Source: GCA-2731375 sp964344935 (lineage in GTDB: Bacteria; Pseudomonadota; Alphaproteobacteria; GCA-2731375). Taken from it: 64,000 bases of DNA. Below the pieces are notes generated by a model. The model did not search any database. It was not told where the DNA came from and saw nothing but the letters and a program-made list of their open reading frames with translations. Positions 1 through 8,734 of the stretch are shown here, in pieces (within the stretch, counting starts at the first letter, position 1; each line of letters opens with the position of its first letter). The stretch is taken from positions 686,196 to 750,195 of the forward strand of contig CAYFPL010000002.1 of the NCBI GenBank assembly GCA_964344935.1, given 5' to 3'. Made by a program: the position numbers and the translations under genes.

Positions 1-223
1 ATTGGTATGATCGACAGGCGATTGCGAAAATTTGTCATGTGACCCGCAATTCTATCGAAGCAAAAGACCAGTTGCCAGTATTGGCCAGGAACAAACAATA
101 TCTAGTACGTATCCGCCACAAAATTGGATCACCATCGCGCCGGCAGCTTGGGTTTAAGCCGCTGAATAGCTCGCAATTTCTCAATGCCTGTTTTGCCACG
201 CGGCTTAAGCGCTCTGCTAGCAA

Positions 224-2767
224 TCAAAGCCGGTCGTCGCGCAAGATTCTTGCGGGCACGGCATTGTATGCGCCAAATGTTACAAGCAAGCCAACCACCA
301 GCGTCACCAGGATCGCCATCAAGGCCAACACCACGCTGTCCGTCCATGACACGCTTGTCACACCAAGCCCTGCCGCGCGGCCCACACCGTATGTTATCGC
401 CAAACCCAATGGCACTGCCGTTAGGGCCACGAGAACACCAAGGCCGGAAAACTCCACGACCAACTGGGCCAGCAACTGGCGCCGTCTCGCGCCCAACACC
501 TTGAGCAACACGGCTTCGTCGGTGCGTTCTCTGAGCCCCTGAAGCACACTGCCGGCCAGCACCACCAAGGCGGCCAGTCCACATAGGGACGCCGCGGTTT
601 GCAAACCCGTCACCACGGCATCCAAAGCCATGCCCAGGGATTGCAACACGTCCGCCACACGTATCAAGGGGATTTCGGGAAAGCTGATTTTAAGAAGATC
701 TTCAAGCGTCTCTGCTTCGCCTGGCTTGGCCTTTAGGGACGCCGCATAGGTGTACGGGATACCGGAAAATGTGTTCGGTGTGGCGACGATAGGAAAATCC
801 AAGTCCAACCGGCTCCAATCCACATTGTGAAAGTTCAATATCAAGCCGGTTCGCACTTGGCCGCTAATGTTTAGGGTAAGCGCATCTCCCAGGCGAAGAC
901 CTAGTTTCTTCGCCACACCTAAATCCATTGAAAAACCAGAGCGTTCCAATTGCTCATCGTCCCAGCGCATGCCATCGGGAAGTTCGGTGGCAAACGATAC
1001 GCCGCGATCGCCCCTGACCACCCAGTTCATGGATGCAGGAATCTTAAGTTCGCGCACCGATGTGCCGCCGATGGCCTGCACGCGCGCATGAAGAAACGGC
1101 ATGACGCGTTGGCGTTCCACAATTCCCGACGCCGTCAGTTGCTCACTAAGATCTGTTGCCACACCAGGCTTGAGTGAGAATGCCACGAGGTCCGGCGCGC
1201 TGTGTGGTAGCGTCTCCTGAACATGCCGGCTGCCAGCGGTGCCAATGCCGTCCAATGCCACTAGCAAAGTAAGTGTCAGGCCTAGCGCCATGACAACGGG
1301 GCCGGTGGGTGCGCCCGCCCGAAATAGATTACCCAATCCAAGGCGCACGTTGGCGCCTTTGCTCTTGGCCAGAACCTTGGCCAAACGTGATAGGCAAACG
1401 CCCAGGGCATAATAGAACGCCCCCAGTGCCGCCGCCCCAGCCAAGAAACCCATGGTCAGTTCGGGCATCGGAGACACCCAGAACACCAATGCCACGAGCG
1501 CTGACAGAATGACACCAGTGCCCAGCCAACCAAGTACTCCTAGTTTCCGCGGTGGACGAATAACCCGTCGGCGCAGCAATACCATTGAATTCATGTGGCG
1601 CACCCTCAACAAAGGCCACCAGGCAAACAGCGCCGCCACCAAGACTCCGAATAACACTGCCGCCAACATGGGTTTCATGCTGGGTGTGGCATCCAAGGCG
1701 AAGGGCAATTGATCGGTCAATGCGAAAGCAGCCAAGGCGGGACCGAACCCGCCCAGAACGACACCCAATACGGCGCCGCCCGCGGCCGCTACCAGGACTT
1801 CAAGCCCAATGGCCGAGACAACTATGCCGGCAGGCGCGCCAATGGACTTTAGAATCGCAATGAACCGCATCTTTTCTTCCACATGCGCCCGCACCGCGCC
1901 GGAAATACCTGCGCCGCCGACCAGCATCACGCCGAGGCTGATGAAAAGCAGCAACACATGCGCCATGGCCAAGGTTCGCTCTACCCCCGGCACGCCGTCA
2001 TGAGCATTGACCATACGCCACCCCGACTGCGGAAAAGCTTCATCAATTCGCGCCATCGCCGCCTTTGCGGCGGCAACCGCATTCGATGTAGGGGATAGCT
2101 TAATGCGGGAATAATAGTAGATCTCTGCCCCCGCAGCGGTGAGGCCCGTGGCGGGAAAACTTTCGCCCAACACCATGACGCGCGGCCCCAATGTAAATGC
2201 GCGAAAGGCGCGGTCCGGCTCAACCACAAGCGCACCACGTAATTGATATCGGGCATCACCAATCCGCACGCTGTCTCCGGCTTCAAGGCCCAATTTGTCA
2301 AACAACGCGGGATCGGCAACGGCGCCGTAAACACCATCAATTTTGTCGAGTAATTGGTAAAGATTGGCCGCCGGTCGAATTTCCACGGTACCGTAAAGTG
2401 GGTATTGCCGGTCTATGCCTTTGAGTTCGACCAGCAAAGGCGAACCTTCGGCTGCGCCGTCTCTGAGGGCGCGCGCCATGGGACGCAACTCGCCAACGAC
2501 GCTGACGTTCCCTTCTCGACGGATGGCAGCGAGCTCGGCATCGCTGGGTGGGCGGTGAAACAGGCGCAGGCTGAGATCGCCACCAACCGCTTCAAGCGCA
2601 CCCCGGCGGGCGCCATCGATCAGGCTTTGCGTGGCGCCCCCAACCAGCGCCACAGCCGCAACCCCAATGAAGGTCCCAGCGACCAATAGGCGCAAGCCGC
2701 GCACACCGCCACGCATGTCCCGCGCCGCAATACGCGCCGCCATTCGAATGTCCGCAAGAACCGTCAA
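224..2767 (-). CDS. FtsX/MacB-type ABC transporter permease (YbbP-like)
   Basis: The 847-residue protein has about ten hydrophobic segments: one near residues 27-46, a group around 265-460, one near 490, and three near the C-terminus. Two large hydrophilic regions separate them. This is the duplicated FtsX/MacB permease layout of the YbbP family, which works with an ATPase to move or extract lipophilic substrates or envelope proteins. The start is an ATG giving MTVLADIRMA, followed by a basic stretch and the first membrane segment. No ATP-binding subunit lies upstream on this strand; the next gene is divergent. The ATPase may lie left of the window, since 1-223 shows no recognisable gene. The family call is firm; the substrate is unknown. 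Confidence 0.85.
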   Translation of the reverse strand: MTVLADIRMAARIAARDMRGGVRGLRLLVAGTFIGVAAVALVGGATQSLIDGARRGALEAVGGDLSLRLFHRPPSDAELAAIRREGNVSVVGELRPMARALRDGAAEGSPLLVELKGIDRQYPLYGTVEIRPAANLYQLLDKIDGVYGAVADPALFDKLGLEAGDSVRIGDARYQLRGALVVEPDRAFRAFTLGPRVMVLGESFPATGLTAAGAEIYYYSRIKLSPTSNAVAAAKAAMARIDEAFPQSGWRMVNAHDGVPGVERTLAMAHVLLLFISLGVMLVGGAGISGAVRAHVEEKMRFIAILKSIGAPAGIVVSAIGLEVLVAAAGGAVLGVVLGGFGPALAAFALTDQLPFALDATPSMKPMLAAVLFGVLVAALFAWWPLLRVRHMNSMVLLRRRVIRPPRKLGVLGWLGTGVILSALVALVFWVSPMPELTMGFLAGAAALGAFYYALGVCLSRLAKVLAKSKGANVRLGLGNLFRAGAPTGPVVMALGLTLTLLVALDGIGTAGSRHVQETLPHSAPDLVAFSLKPGVATDLSEQLTASGIVERQRVMPFLHARVQAIGGTSVRELKIPASMNWVVRGDRGVSFATELPDGMRWDDEQLERSGFSMDLGVAKKLGLRLGDALTLNISGQVRTGLILNFHNVDWSRLDLDFPIVATPNTFSGIPYTYAASLKAKPGEAETLEDLLKISFPEIPLIRVADVLQSLGMALDAVVTGLQTAASLCGLAALVVLAGSVLQGLRERTDEAVLLKVLGARRRQLLAQLVVEFSGLGVLVALTAVPLGLAITYGVGRAAGLGVTSVSWTDSVVLALMAILVTLVVGLLVTFGAYNAVPARILRDDRL

Positions 2768-2990
2768 CGATCGCCTCTATTCTCGTCTACCGACAGCGAA
2801 CTCTACATTCATGTGGTCTGGCCGGCCAAGCATGCCCAGCTGAATTGCCGGCCCCGTGGATTCTCGGAGAATTGACGGCTAAATTCGTCGCATGTCCGCA
2901 ATTAACCGATGGCGACGGCGCTTACCGGCGAAACCCCTGAACCGGAATTCGAGGGCACACCGCGTCCAAGGAACTCATGAGTGGTTCACG

Positions 2991-3749
2991 ATGAAAACGA
3001 CAGCAATTGCAATCGGCCTTGCGCTTTGTTTCATGACGCCCCCTTTGCAAACTGCCTCGGCGCAAAACTGGCTCGACAAAGCCAAAGGCGCGCTGGAAAA
3101 GACATTGGAGGGCATCACCAATGACGGCTCCGCTTCAAGCGGTGTTTTGAGCAATGCAGAAATTGGCAGCGGCCTGAAGGAAGCTCTGCGCGTGGGCACC
3201 GAACGCGTCGTAGGCCAGGTCGGCGCGCTGGATGGCTTCAACGGCGACGACACCATTCACATTCCTTTGCCGGATACTCTTAGGAAGGCACAAGAGATGT
3301 TGCGCAAGTTTGGCATGGCTGGCCTGGCGGACGATTTAGAGTTGCGGCTAAACAGAGCCGCGGAAGCAGCGGCGCCTGAAGCCAAGGAACTGTTCTTTCA
3401 GGCCATCACCGAAATGACTCTCGATGATGTGAGACGCATCTATGAAGGACCGGACGATGCCGCGACCCGCTATTTTCAGGGCCGCATGGCGACACCCCTG
3501 GCTGAACGCATGGCGCCTATCGTCGATCAAATCCTATCGGACGTTGGCGCCGTGGCCGCCTATGACGCCATGATCGCCCAATACAAATCCTTTCCACTGG
3601 TACCCGATGTCAAAGCCGACCTGACGAAATACGTTGTGCAAGAGGCCATGGATGGCATTTTTCACTATGTCGCCAAAGAGGAAGCGGCAATCCGGGCCGA
3701 CCCCGCCAAGCGTACAACCGACCTGCTAAAGCGGGTTTTCGGTTCCTGA
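2991..3749 (+). CDS. Secreted DUF4197 family protein
   Basis: I chose the ATG at 2991 because it opens a clean signal peptide (MKTTAIAIGLALCFMTPP, cleavage probably after the ASA near residue 23). The longer frame from 2892 only adds a basic, non-conserved leader. The mature part, about 228 residues, starts with NWLDKAKGALEKTLEG and is largely helical, ending in LLKRVFGS. It matches the DUF4197 family of periplasmic proteins with no assigned biochemical role. It is divergent from the ABC permease gene across about 220 bases and is followed by the GST pair. I see no enzyme motif. Family assignment is good; function is unknown. Confidence 0.75.
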   Translation: MKTTAIAIGLALCFMTPPLQTASAQNWLDKAKGALEKTLEGITNDGSASSGVLSNAEIGSGLKEALRVGTERVVGQVGALDGFNGDDTIHIPLPDTLRKAQEMLRKFGMAGLADDLELRLNRAAEAAAPEAKELFFQAITEMTLDDVRRIYEGPDDAATRYFQGRMATPLAERMAPIVDQILSDVGAVAAYDAMIAQYKSFPLVPDVKADLTKYVVQEAMDGIFHYVAKEEAAIRADPAKRTTDLLKRVFGS

Positions 3750-3962
3750 CACTGGTATCCCCGCGTGGAATATCCGCTAGCTGTCCAGACGTTGAAAGGA
3801 GATGTTGGCGACGGGCGATTTGCGGGGTTCTCCGCCCTGGTGGACGCACGCGGGTTGCTTTTCATAAGACAGCTTGAATTCGCCGCCCGTCGGGCCAACA
3901 ATCCGGTGCAGGCCGGATCTGCCGTCGGCGTCGATCTGCCTCGTCAACGGGACTGAAGTCAA

Positions 3963-4682
3963 ATGCTGCTGTTCTATTCGCCTTTTCATCGCTTCGTTCA
4001 CAAAGTCTTGGTTTCCGTGCATGAAACCGGGCTAAGCGAAGACGTGGAGTTGGTACCCACCTTTCCGTTTCGCCATATGAACGGCGACTGGGTCGAGGGG
4101 CAATATGACATCAGCCACATCAATCCGTTCAACAAAGTACCTACCCTGGTGGCCGACGACGGCGCCGTTTTGTATCCGAGCCAGGTGATCGTGGAATACT
4201 TGGACAGCCAATCAAAGGACTACAGGCTTTATCCGACGGCCAGGCGGGAACGCTTCGACGCCCTTCGTCGCCTGGGTATCGGCGATGGCATCTTCGACTT
4301 CGCTGTGCAGATGAGTATGGAGGGCTGGCGCGAGGAAAACGCACGGCGGCCGGACCTCTACACCTGGCTGTGGCCCAAGATCACGCGCGCCTTCGATCTG
4401 TTGGAAGCGGAATGCGACGGCTGGTCGGGCTTTGACATCGGTGATGTGGGTCTCCTGCAGGGCATCAGTTATTTGGACGGCATGGCAAGCGGCAACGACG
4501 ATCTGCCGGAGAATCCTTGCCGTAACTGGCGCGGCGATTGGCCAAATCTGGCGGTCTGGTTCGACGGGGCGCTGCAACGGCCGTCCGTACGGCGCGACTA
4601 TCAAGTGCCATACGTAGGTGATGCCTCACCGGAGTTTCACCGCGCCAAGGTGGCGCAGGCCCTGGCACTTATGAAGGCCTAA
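3963..4682 (+). CDS. Glutathione S-transferase-like protein
   Basis: This 239-residue protein has an N-terminal thioredoxin-fold domain (about 1-80) with the GST hallmarks: a conserved proline in NKVPTLV and a glutathione-contacting acid-serine region replaced here by LYPSQVIVEYL. A helical C-terminal domain follows. The fold is typical of bacterial GSTs that conjugate or reduce electrophiles. The start ATG at 3963 leads straight into the first strand (MLLFYSPFHRFVHKV). Ser6 or a nearby residue could be the glutathione-activating group, but I cannot fix it. The gene is separated by three bases from a second GST gene and surely shares its transcript. The substrate is unknown; it may serve the catabolic genes nearby. 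Confidence 0.8.
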   Translation: MLLFYSPFHRFVHKVLVSVHETGLSEDVELVPTFPFRHMNGDWVEGQYDISHINPFNKVPTLVADDGAVLYPSQVIVEYLDSQSKDYRLYPTARRERFDALRRLGIGDGIFDFAVQMSMEGWREENARRPDLYTWLWPKITRAFDLLEAECDGWSGFDIGDVGLLQGISYLDGMASGNDDLPENPCRNWRGDWPNLAVWFDGALQRPSVRRDYQVPYVGDASPEFHRAKVAQALALMKA

Positions 4683-4685
4683 GCA

Positions 4686-5381
4686 GTGATCGATCTCTAT
4701 TTTTGGCCCACGCCGAACGGTCGCAAGATCGCGATCATGTTGGAAGAATGTGGCCTGGATTATCAGATTCGCGCGGTCAATATTCTGAGGGGTGAACAGT
4801 TCGAACCGGATTTCCTCGAGATCAGCCCCAACAACCGCATCCCCGCAATCGTCGACCATGACAGTGACGGCGGTGCGACGCTGCAACTGTTTGAATCCGG
4901 CGCCATCCTGGAATATCTGGCCGAGAAGACTGGCCAATTCATTCCTGGGGACCTGGCCGGCAAATACCGAGTACTTCAATGGCTGCACTTTCAGGTCGGC
5001 GGTATCGGGCCTATGTTCGGGCAATGCGGGCATTTCCTTGGCTACGCGCCGGAAAAGGTCCCCTATGCTATCGCGCGATACCAGAATGAAACGAAGCGCC
5101 TCTACGGCGTACTAGACAAGCGTCTGGCGGACGCTCCCTGTCTTGCCGGCGATTATTCCATTGCCGACATGGCGGTCTATCCCTGGATCGAGGTGCGTTG
5201 GCTGCATGAAATCGAGATCGACGATTTCCCCCATGTGAAGCGATGGTTCGAGGCAGTTGAGGCACGGCCGGCGGTACAGCAGGCCATGGCGATCCTGAAA
5301 GACAAGGAAGTGATCGGAAACCCCAGCGAGGAAACTCGGGAAGTGTTTTTCGGTCAAAGCCAGTTGGATCAAAAACGATAA
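4686..5381 (+). CDS. Glutathione S-transferase-like protein (YfcG/Nu-class type)
   Basis: The protein is 231 residues and starts at a GTG three bases after the preceding stop, which implies translational coupling. The N-terminus (MIDLYFWPTPNGRKIAIMLEE) is the YfcG/Ure2p-like form, in which a threonine and asparagine in TPNGRK contact glutathione. The N-domain continues with SPNNRIPAIVD and LFESGAILEYLAEK, the usual cis-proline and E-S pair. The C-domain carries the long helix with SIADMAVYPWI, the N-capping motif of GSTs. Relatives act as disulfide-bond oxidoreductases or glutathione peroxidases. It ends 40 bases from the convergent molybdenum-enzyme gene. The family is certain; the role is inferred only. 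Confidence 0.85.
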   Translation: MIDLYFWPTPNGRKIAIMLEECGLDYQIRAVNILRGEQFEPDFLEISPNNRIPAIVDHDSDGGATLQLFESGAILEYLAEKTGQFIPGDLAGKYRVLQWLHFQVGGIGPMFGQCGHFLGYAPEKVPYAIARYQNETKRLYGVLDKRLADAPCLAGDYSIADMAVYPWIEVRWLHEIEIDDFPHVKRWFEAVEARPAVQQAMAILKDKEVIGNPSEETREVFFGQSQLDQKR

Positions 5382-5421
5382 AGCGCCGGCCTGGCCGTCA
5401 CCATTTTTGGTCAAAATCCTG

Positions 5422-7764
5422 TCAATCAGCAGGTGTCCGTTCGGAAGCATCCCTGATCGTCCGCCAAAGGCGTTCCGGCGTGATGGGCATGGGTATATCC
5501 TCGATACCCAATGGAGATAAGGCATCCAGCACGGCAGAGGTCAAACAGGCGAGGGCGCCGACGGTACCCGCCTCGCCCGCCCCTTTGACGCCGAGTGGAT
5601 TGCGGGGGCTGGGTACGCCGTTCGTCTCGATCTCGAAGAAGGGCACATCGTCCGCCCGCGGCATGACATAGTCCATAAAGGATCCAGTCAGCACCTGGCC
5701 GTCGTCATCCCAACGGATTTCCTCGCCAAGGACATGGCCCGCCCCTTGCGCGATGCCACCGTGTAACTGGCCCTTCAGCAAAAGTGGATTAAGTACGGTG
5801 CCAACGTCGTCCACGGCGACATAGCGCAGAATGCGGAAGATTCCAGTCTCTGGCTCGATCTCGATTTCCGCCACATGACAGGCGTTCGGAAAGGTCGGCC
5901 CCTGGGGCTTGAAGGTCGCAAATTCAGCGAGGCCGCTATCCATGTCCGGTGGCAGGGCGACCGGGTCGAACGCCAGGGCGGCGACCTCACGGATATCGAG
6001 CGCCCGGTCGGTTCCGGCGACGACAAAACGCCCATCGGCAAATTCAATGTCCTGTTCCGCCGTCTCCAACTTGTGGGCAGCGATCCGGCGGCCCTTTTCG
6101 ACGATCTTTTCAGCCGCGCGCAGGAGTGCCGCACTACCCAGGCCCGAAACGCGGGAACCACCGGTGCCATGACCATAAGCAACCAGATCCGTATCGCCCT
6201 GGACGTATCGAATGGCCTCGAATTCAAGGCTGAGTCGTTCAGAAATCAACTGCTTGAACACAGTTTCATGTCCCTGGCCGTGGGAATGGGTCCCCATCAA
6301 GACGGTCACATTGCCCTGACGGTCAAAGCGGATTTCGCCGCCTTCGTCGAACATACCGGCGGATGGCTCGATGGCATTTGCAATCCCCAAGCCACGCAAC
6401 CGTCCCGATTGTGAAGATTCTGCCCGGCGCGCTTCAAAGCCCGCGGCGTCGGCCATCGCGAGGGCTTGATTCATGTTGCGCTCGAACTCCCCACAATCGT
6501 AGTTGTAGGCAAGCGGCGTCTGATAAGGCATGGCAGTGGGCGGTATCATGTTGATACGCCGCATTGCCACTCGGTCAATTTCCATTTCCCGCGCGGCCTT
6601 GTCGATGATCTGTTCTATCAGCGATGTCGCCTCTGGCCGCCCGGCGCCCCGCACAGGGCCAGTCGGACCGGTGTTGGTGAAAACGCCCGTCACCCGAGCG
6701 TGGATCGCCGCCGTGGAATAGACACCCGCCACACCGGCGAGATTACCGAATGATGGCAATGGCCCGAAGTTGGACAGATAGGCGCCCATATTGCCGACCA
6801 CATTCACCCGCAGACCAAGGAAACGGCCATCACCATCCAGGGCCAGTTCCCCAGTCATGAAGAAATCACGGGCCTGTTCGTCCAGGATGCCGTCCGATCG
6901 CTCGTTGACCCATTTTACGGGCCGGCCAAGCTGCCGCGCCGCCCAAAGAACCAATGGCATTTCGGGGAATATCGAGGCCCGCAAACCGAACGAGCCACCC
7001 ATGTCAGGACTGACGATACGAACGCGGCTCTCCGGCACGCCGAGCACCGCCTCCGCCAGCCAGCCGCGGATATCGTGAGGAAACTGGTTGCCGGAATAGA
7101 GGGTGTAACGATCTTCGAAGGCATCGTAGGCTCCCAATGCCGCCCGCGGCTCCATCGCATTGATGGCAACCCGCGGCATTGGCAATTCAATGCGCGTAAT
7201 GTGATGCGCGGCCGCGAAGGCCCCGTCTGTCGCGGCCCCATCGCCCATTTCAAGCTGGAAACAGATATTGTCGGCACAATCCTCCCACACCGCCGGTGTA
7301 TCCGATGCCATGGCGGTACGGGTATCCGTGTTGACAGGCAACGGATCGTAGTCGATCTCGACCAACTCAGCGGCATCGCGCGCCTGCTCTCTCGTCTCTG
7401 CCACGATGAAAGCAACGTAATCACCGACAAAGGCAACCTTGTCCTGCACCAACGCGGGGCGTTGGGGCTGAAACATCTCGCTGCCGTCCGGACGCTGCAA
7501 TGGCATGGCTTTGGCGGCAAAGCACGGCATACCGCCGAGCCCGGCAGCACGGACATCAGCGCCGGTATATACCGCCAACACGCCGGCTGCGGCGCGGGCG
7601 GCATCTGCATCAATTGACCGGATCCGGGCATGGGCGTAGGGCGAACGGAGGAGATAGCCATATGCCTGTCCGGCCAGGTTGATATCGTCTGAATACCTTC
7701 CGCCGCCCAGCAATAGCCGCTTGTCTTCCTCTCGCGTTGCCGGTTGGCCAATGCCAAATCTCAT
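5422..7764 (-). CDS. Xanthine-dehydrogenase/CoxL-type molybdopterin-binding subunit
   Basis: I start the gene at the ATG giving MRFGIGQPATREEDKRLL, because the N-terminal xanthine-dehydrogenase a/b hammerhead motif (RxEDxRLLxGxGxY) begins there; the frame upstream to 7830 adds unrelated sequence. The 780-residue product has the hammerhead domain (about 15-130) followed by the molybdopterin-cytosine-dinucleotide domain. Visible motifs are DMGGSFGLRA, PVRGAGRPEA and, near the C-terminus, GVKGAGEAG, whose glutamate is the catalytic base of this family. The loop is not the VAYRCSFR of true CO dehydrogenase, so it more likely hydroxylates an aldehyde or N-heterocycle. The usual FAD and [2Fe-2S] subunits are absent nearby, so partners must be encoded elsewhere. 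Confidence 0.88.
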   Translation of the reverse strand: MRFGIGQPATREEDKRLLLGGGRYSDDINLAGQAYGYLLRSPYAHARIRSIDADAARAAAGVLAVYTGADVRAAGLGGMPCFAAKAMPLQRPDGSEMFQPQRPALVQDKVAFVGDYVAFIVAETREQARDAAELVEIDYDPLPVNTDTRTAMASDTPAVWEDCADNICFQLEMGDGAATDGAFAAAHHITRIELPMPRVAINAMEPRAALGAYDAFEDRYTLYSGNQFPHDIRGWLAEAVLGVPESRVRIVSPDMGGSFGLRASIFPEMPLVLWAARQLGRPVKWVNERSDGILDEQARDFFMTGELALDGDGRFLGLRVNVVGNMGAYLSNFGPLPSFGNLAGVAGVYSTAAIHARVTGVFTNTGPTGPVRGAGRPEATSLIEQIIDKAAREMEIDRVAMRRINMIPPTAMPYQTPLAYNYDCGEFERNMNQALAMADAAGFEARRAESSQSGRLRGLGIANAIEPSAGMFDEGGEIRFDRQGNVTVLMGTHSHGQGHETVFKQLISERLSLEFEAIRYVQGDTDLVAYGHGTGGSRVSGLGSAALLRAAEKIVEKGRRIAAHKLETAEQDIEFADGRFVVAGTDRALDIREVAALAFDPVALPPDMDSGLAEFATFKPQGPTFPNACHVAEIEIEPETGIFRILRYVAVDDVGTVLNPLLLKGQLHGGIAQGAGHVLGEEIRWDDDGQVLTGSFMDYVMPRADDVPFFEIETNGVPSPRNPLGVKGAGEAGTVGALACLTSAVLDALSPLGIEDIPMPITPERLWRTIRDASERTPAD

Positions 7765-8073
7765 ATTAGTGCCGTCCTCAAACCAATTTTCTTGCTTCGC
7801 GCCGTCAATCCTTTTGTGCCGGCGCGGCAAGGCAGAATGTTTCGGTTTCCTGAATTATCGAAACAATTCGCCGTCTCTATCAATATCTGAGACGAAGGGC
7901 GCCAACCTTTCAACATTTATCGTTGCATGAAGCATTAACCCGCCGTAATTGATTAGAATGACCTTATATTCTCCGGTGGTGCACCGACGAATACGTGTTA
8001 GGGTTCAGTAGGTCTGCAGCCAACTTGCAGATAACAATTTTGGCGCTATTTACATTCGTGGAATTGTTTTCAC
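7765..8073. other. Intergenic region between divergent genes
   Basis: About 310 bases separate the divergent molybdopterin-subunit and PAS_5 genes. It is more AT-rich than its surroundings and should hold promoters for both directions. I found no convincing operator, RNA gene or conserved small ORF. Confidence 0.5.
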
Positions 8074-8571
8074 TTGGCTGACAAACCTGGCTTCGACTTC
8101 TCCTTCATACTTGATCCTAGCCTGGAAAGTCTGGATGCAGAAATCCTGCGCGAACTGTTTCAGTTCTGGCGGCGCCTGCGCGGTGATAGGACGCTGCCCT
8201 CGCGCACTGACTTCCGTCCCGAGACGCTGCCGAAGAACCTGATCGCCTCTTTGGCTCTGGCCGACGTCATCCCTGGCGACGTCATGGATTTCCAATGGCG
8301 CGTGATCGGCACGGAAATAACCAGTGCCATGGGTAGGGATATCACCGGGCGATATTTCTCCGACGTTTACGGCAGTGGTCGGCGCGATCTGGTGACGCCC
8401 ACTTTCCAACATATCGCGGAACAGAAATTGCCCCTGCGCTGGCATGGCAATGCAAAATTCGCCGACAAAAGCTGGGTCGAGTTCGAGGCACTAGGACTAC
8501 CCTTGTCCGATGACGACAGCGCAGTGAACAAGATCCTCGTTGGGTTTGCTTTCGAGCACCACGTAGAATGA
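8074..8571 (+). CDS. PAS_5 domain protein (alphaproteobacterial PAS-fold family)
   Basis: The 165-residue protein matches the PAS_5 family: an N-terminal helix with LFQFWRRLRG, then LPSRTDFRPETLPKNL, the strand block FQWRVIGTEI, GRDITGRYFSDVYG and a terminal strand VGFAFEHH. These proteins are common in alphaproteobacteria, often as single domains, and their ligand and output are unknown. The start is a TTG at 8074, the first start codon in frame before the conserved part. It stands alone between the divergent molybdenum enzyme and the acyl-CoA synthetase, so a regulatory role cannot be tied to a target. Confidence 0.75.
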   Translation: MADKPGFDFSFILDPSLESLDAEILRELFQFWRRLRGDRTLPSRTDFRPETLPKNLIASLALADVIPGDVMDFQWRVIGTEITSAMGRDITGRYFSDVYGSGRRDLVTPTFQHIAEQKLPLRWHGNAKFADKSWVEFEALGLPLSDDDSAVNKILVGFAFEHHVE

Positions 8572-8734
8572 CGCCGTCTTAGACCGTGCCGGGTCATATC
8601 GACCACCGCGGCCGTGACGACGGACGACCAGGACAGTATCGAGCGGCCAACGATCCGACCGGCCTTCCCCGGTCCAGCCGTCGGGCGGGGTGTGCTAGAG
8701 TGTGCTTTTCCCAGTCTTCCCAGGCAAACAGACA

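Noticed and set aside
35..223. 62-codon minus-strand frame at the left edge
   Set aside because: No ribosome site, no recognised motif; probably a chance frame beside the ABC permease end.
2892..2990. Upstream extension of the DUF4197 gene
   Set aside because: The added 33 residues are basic and would mask the signal peptide that starts at 2991.
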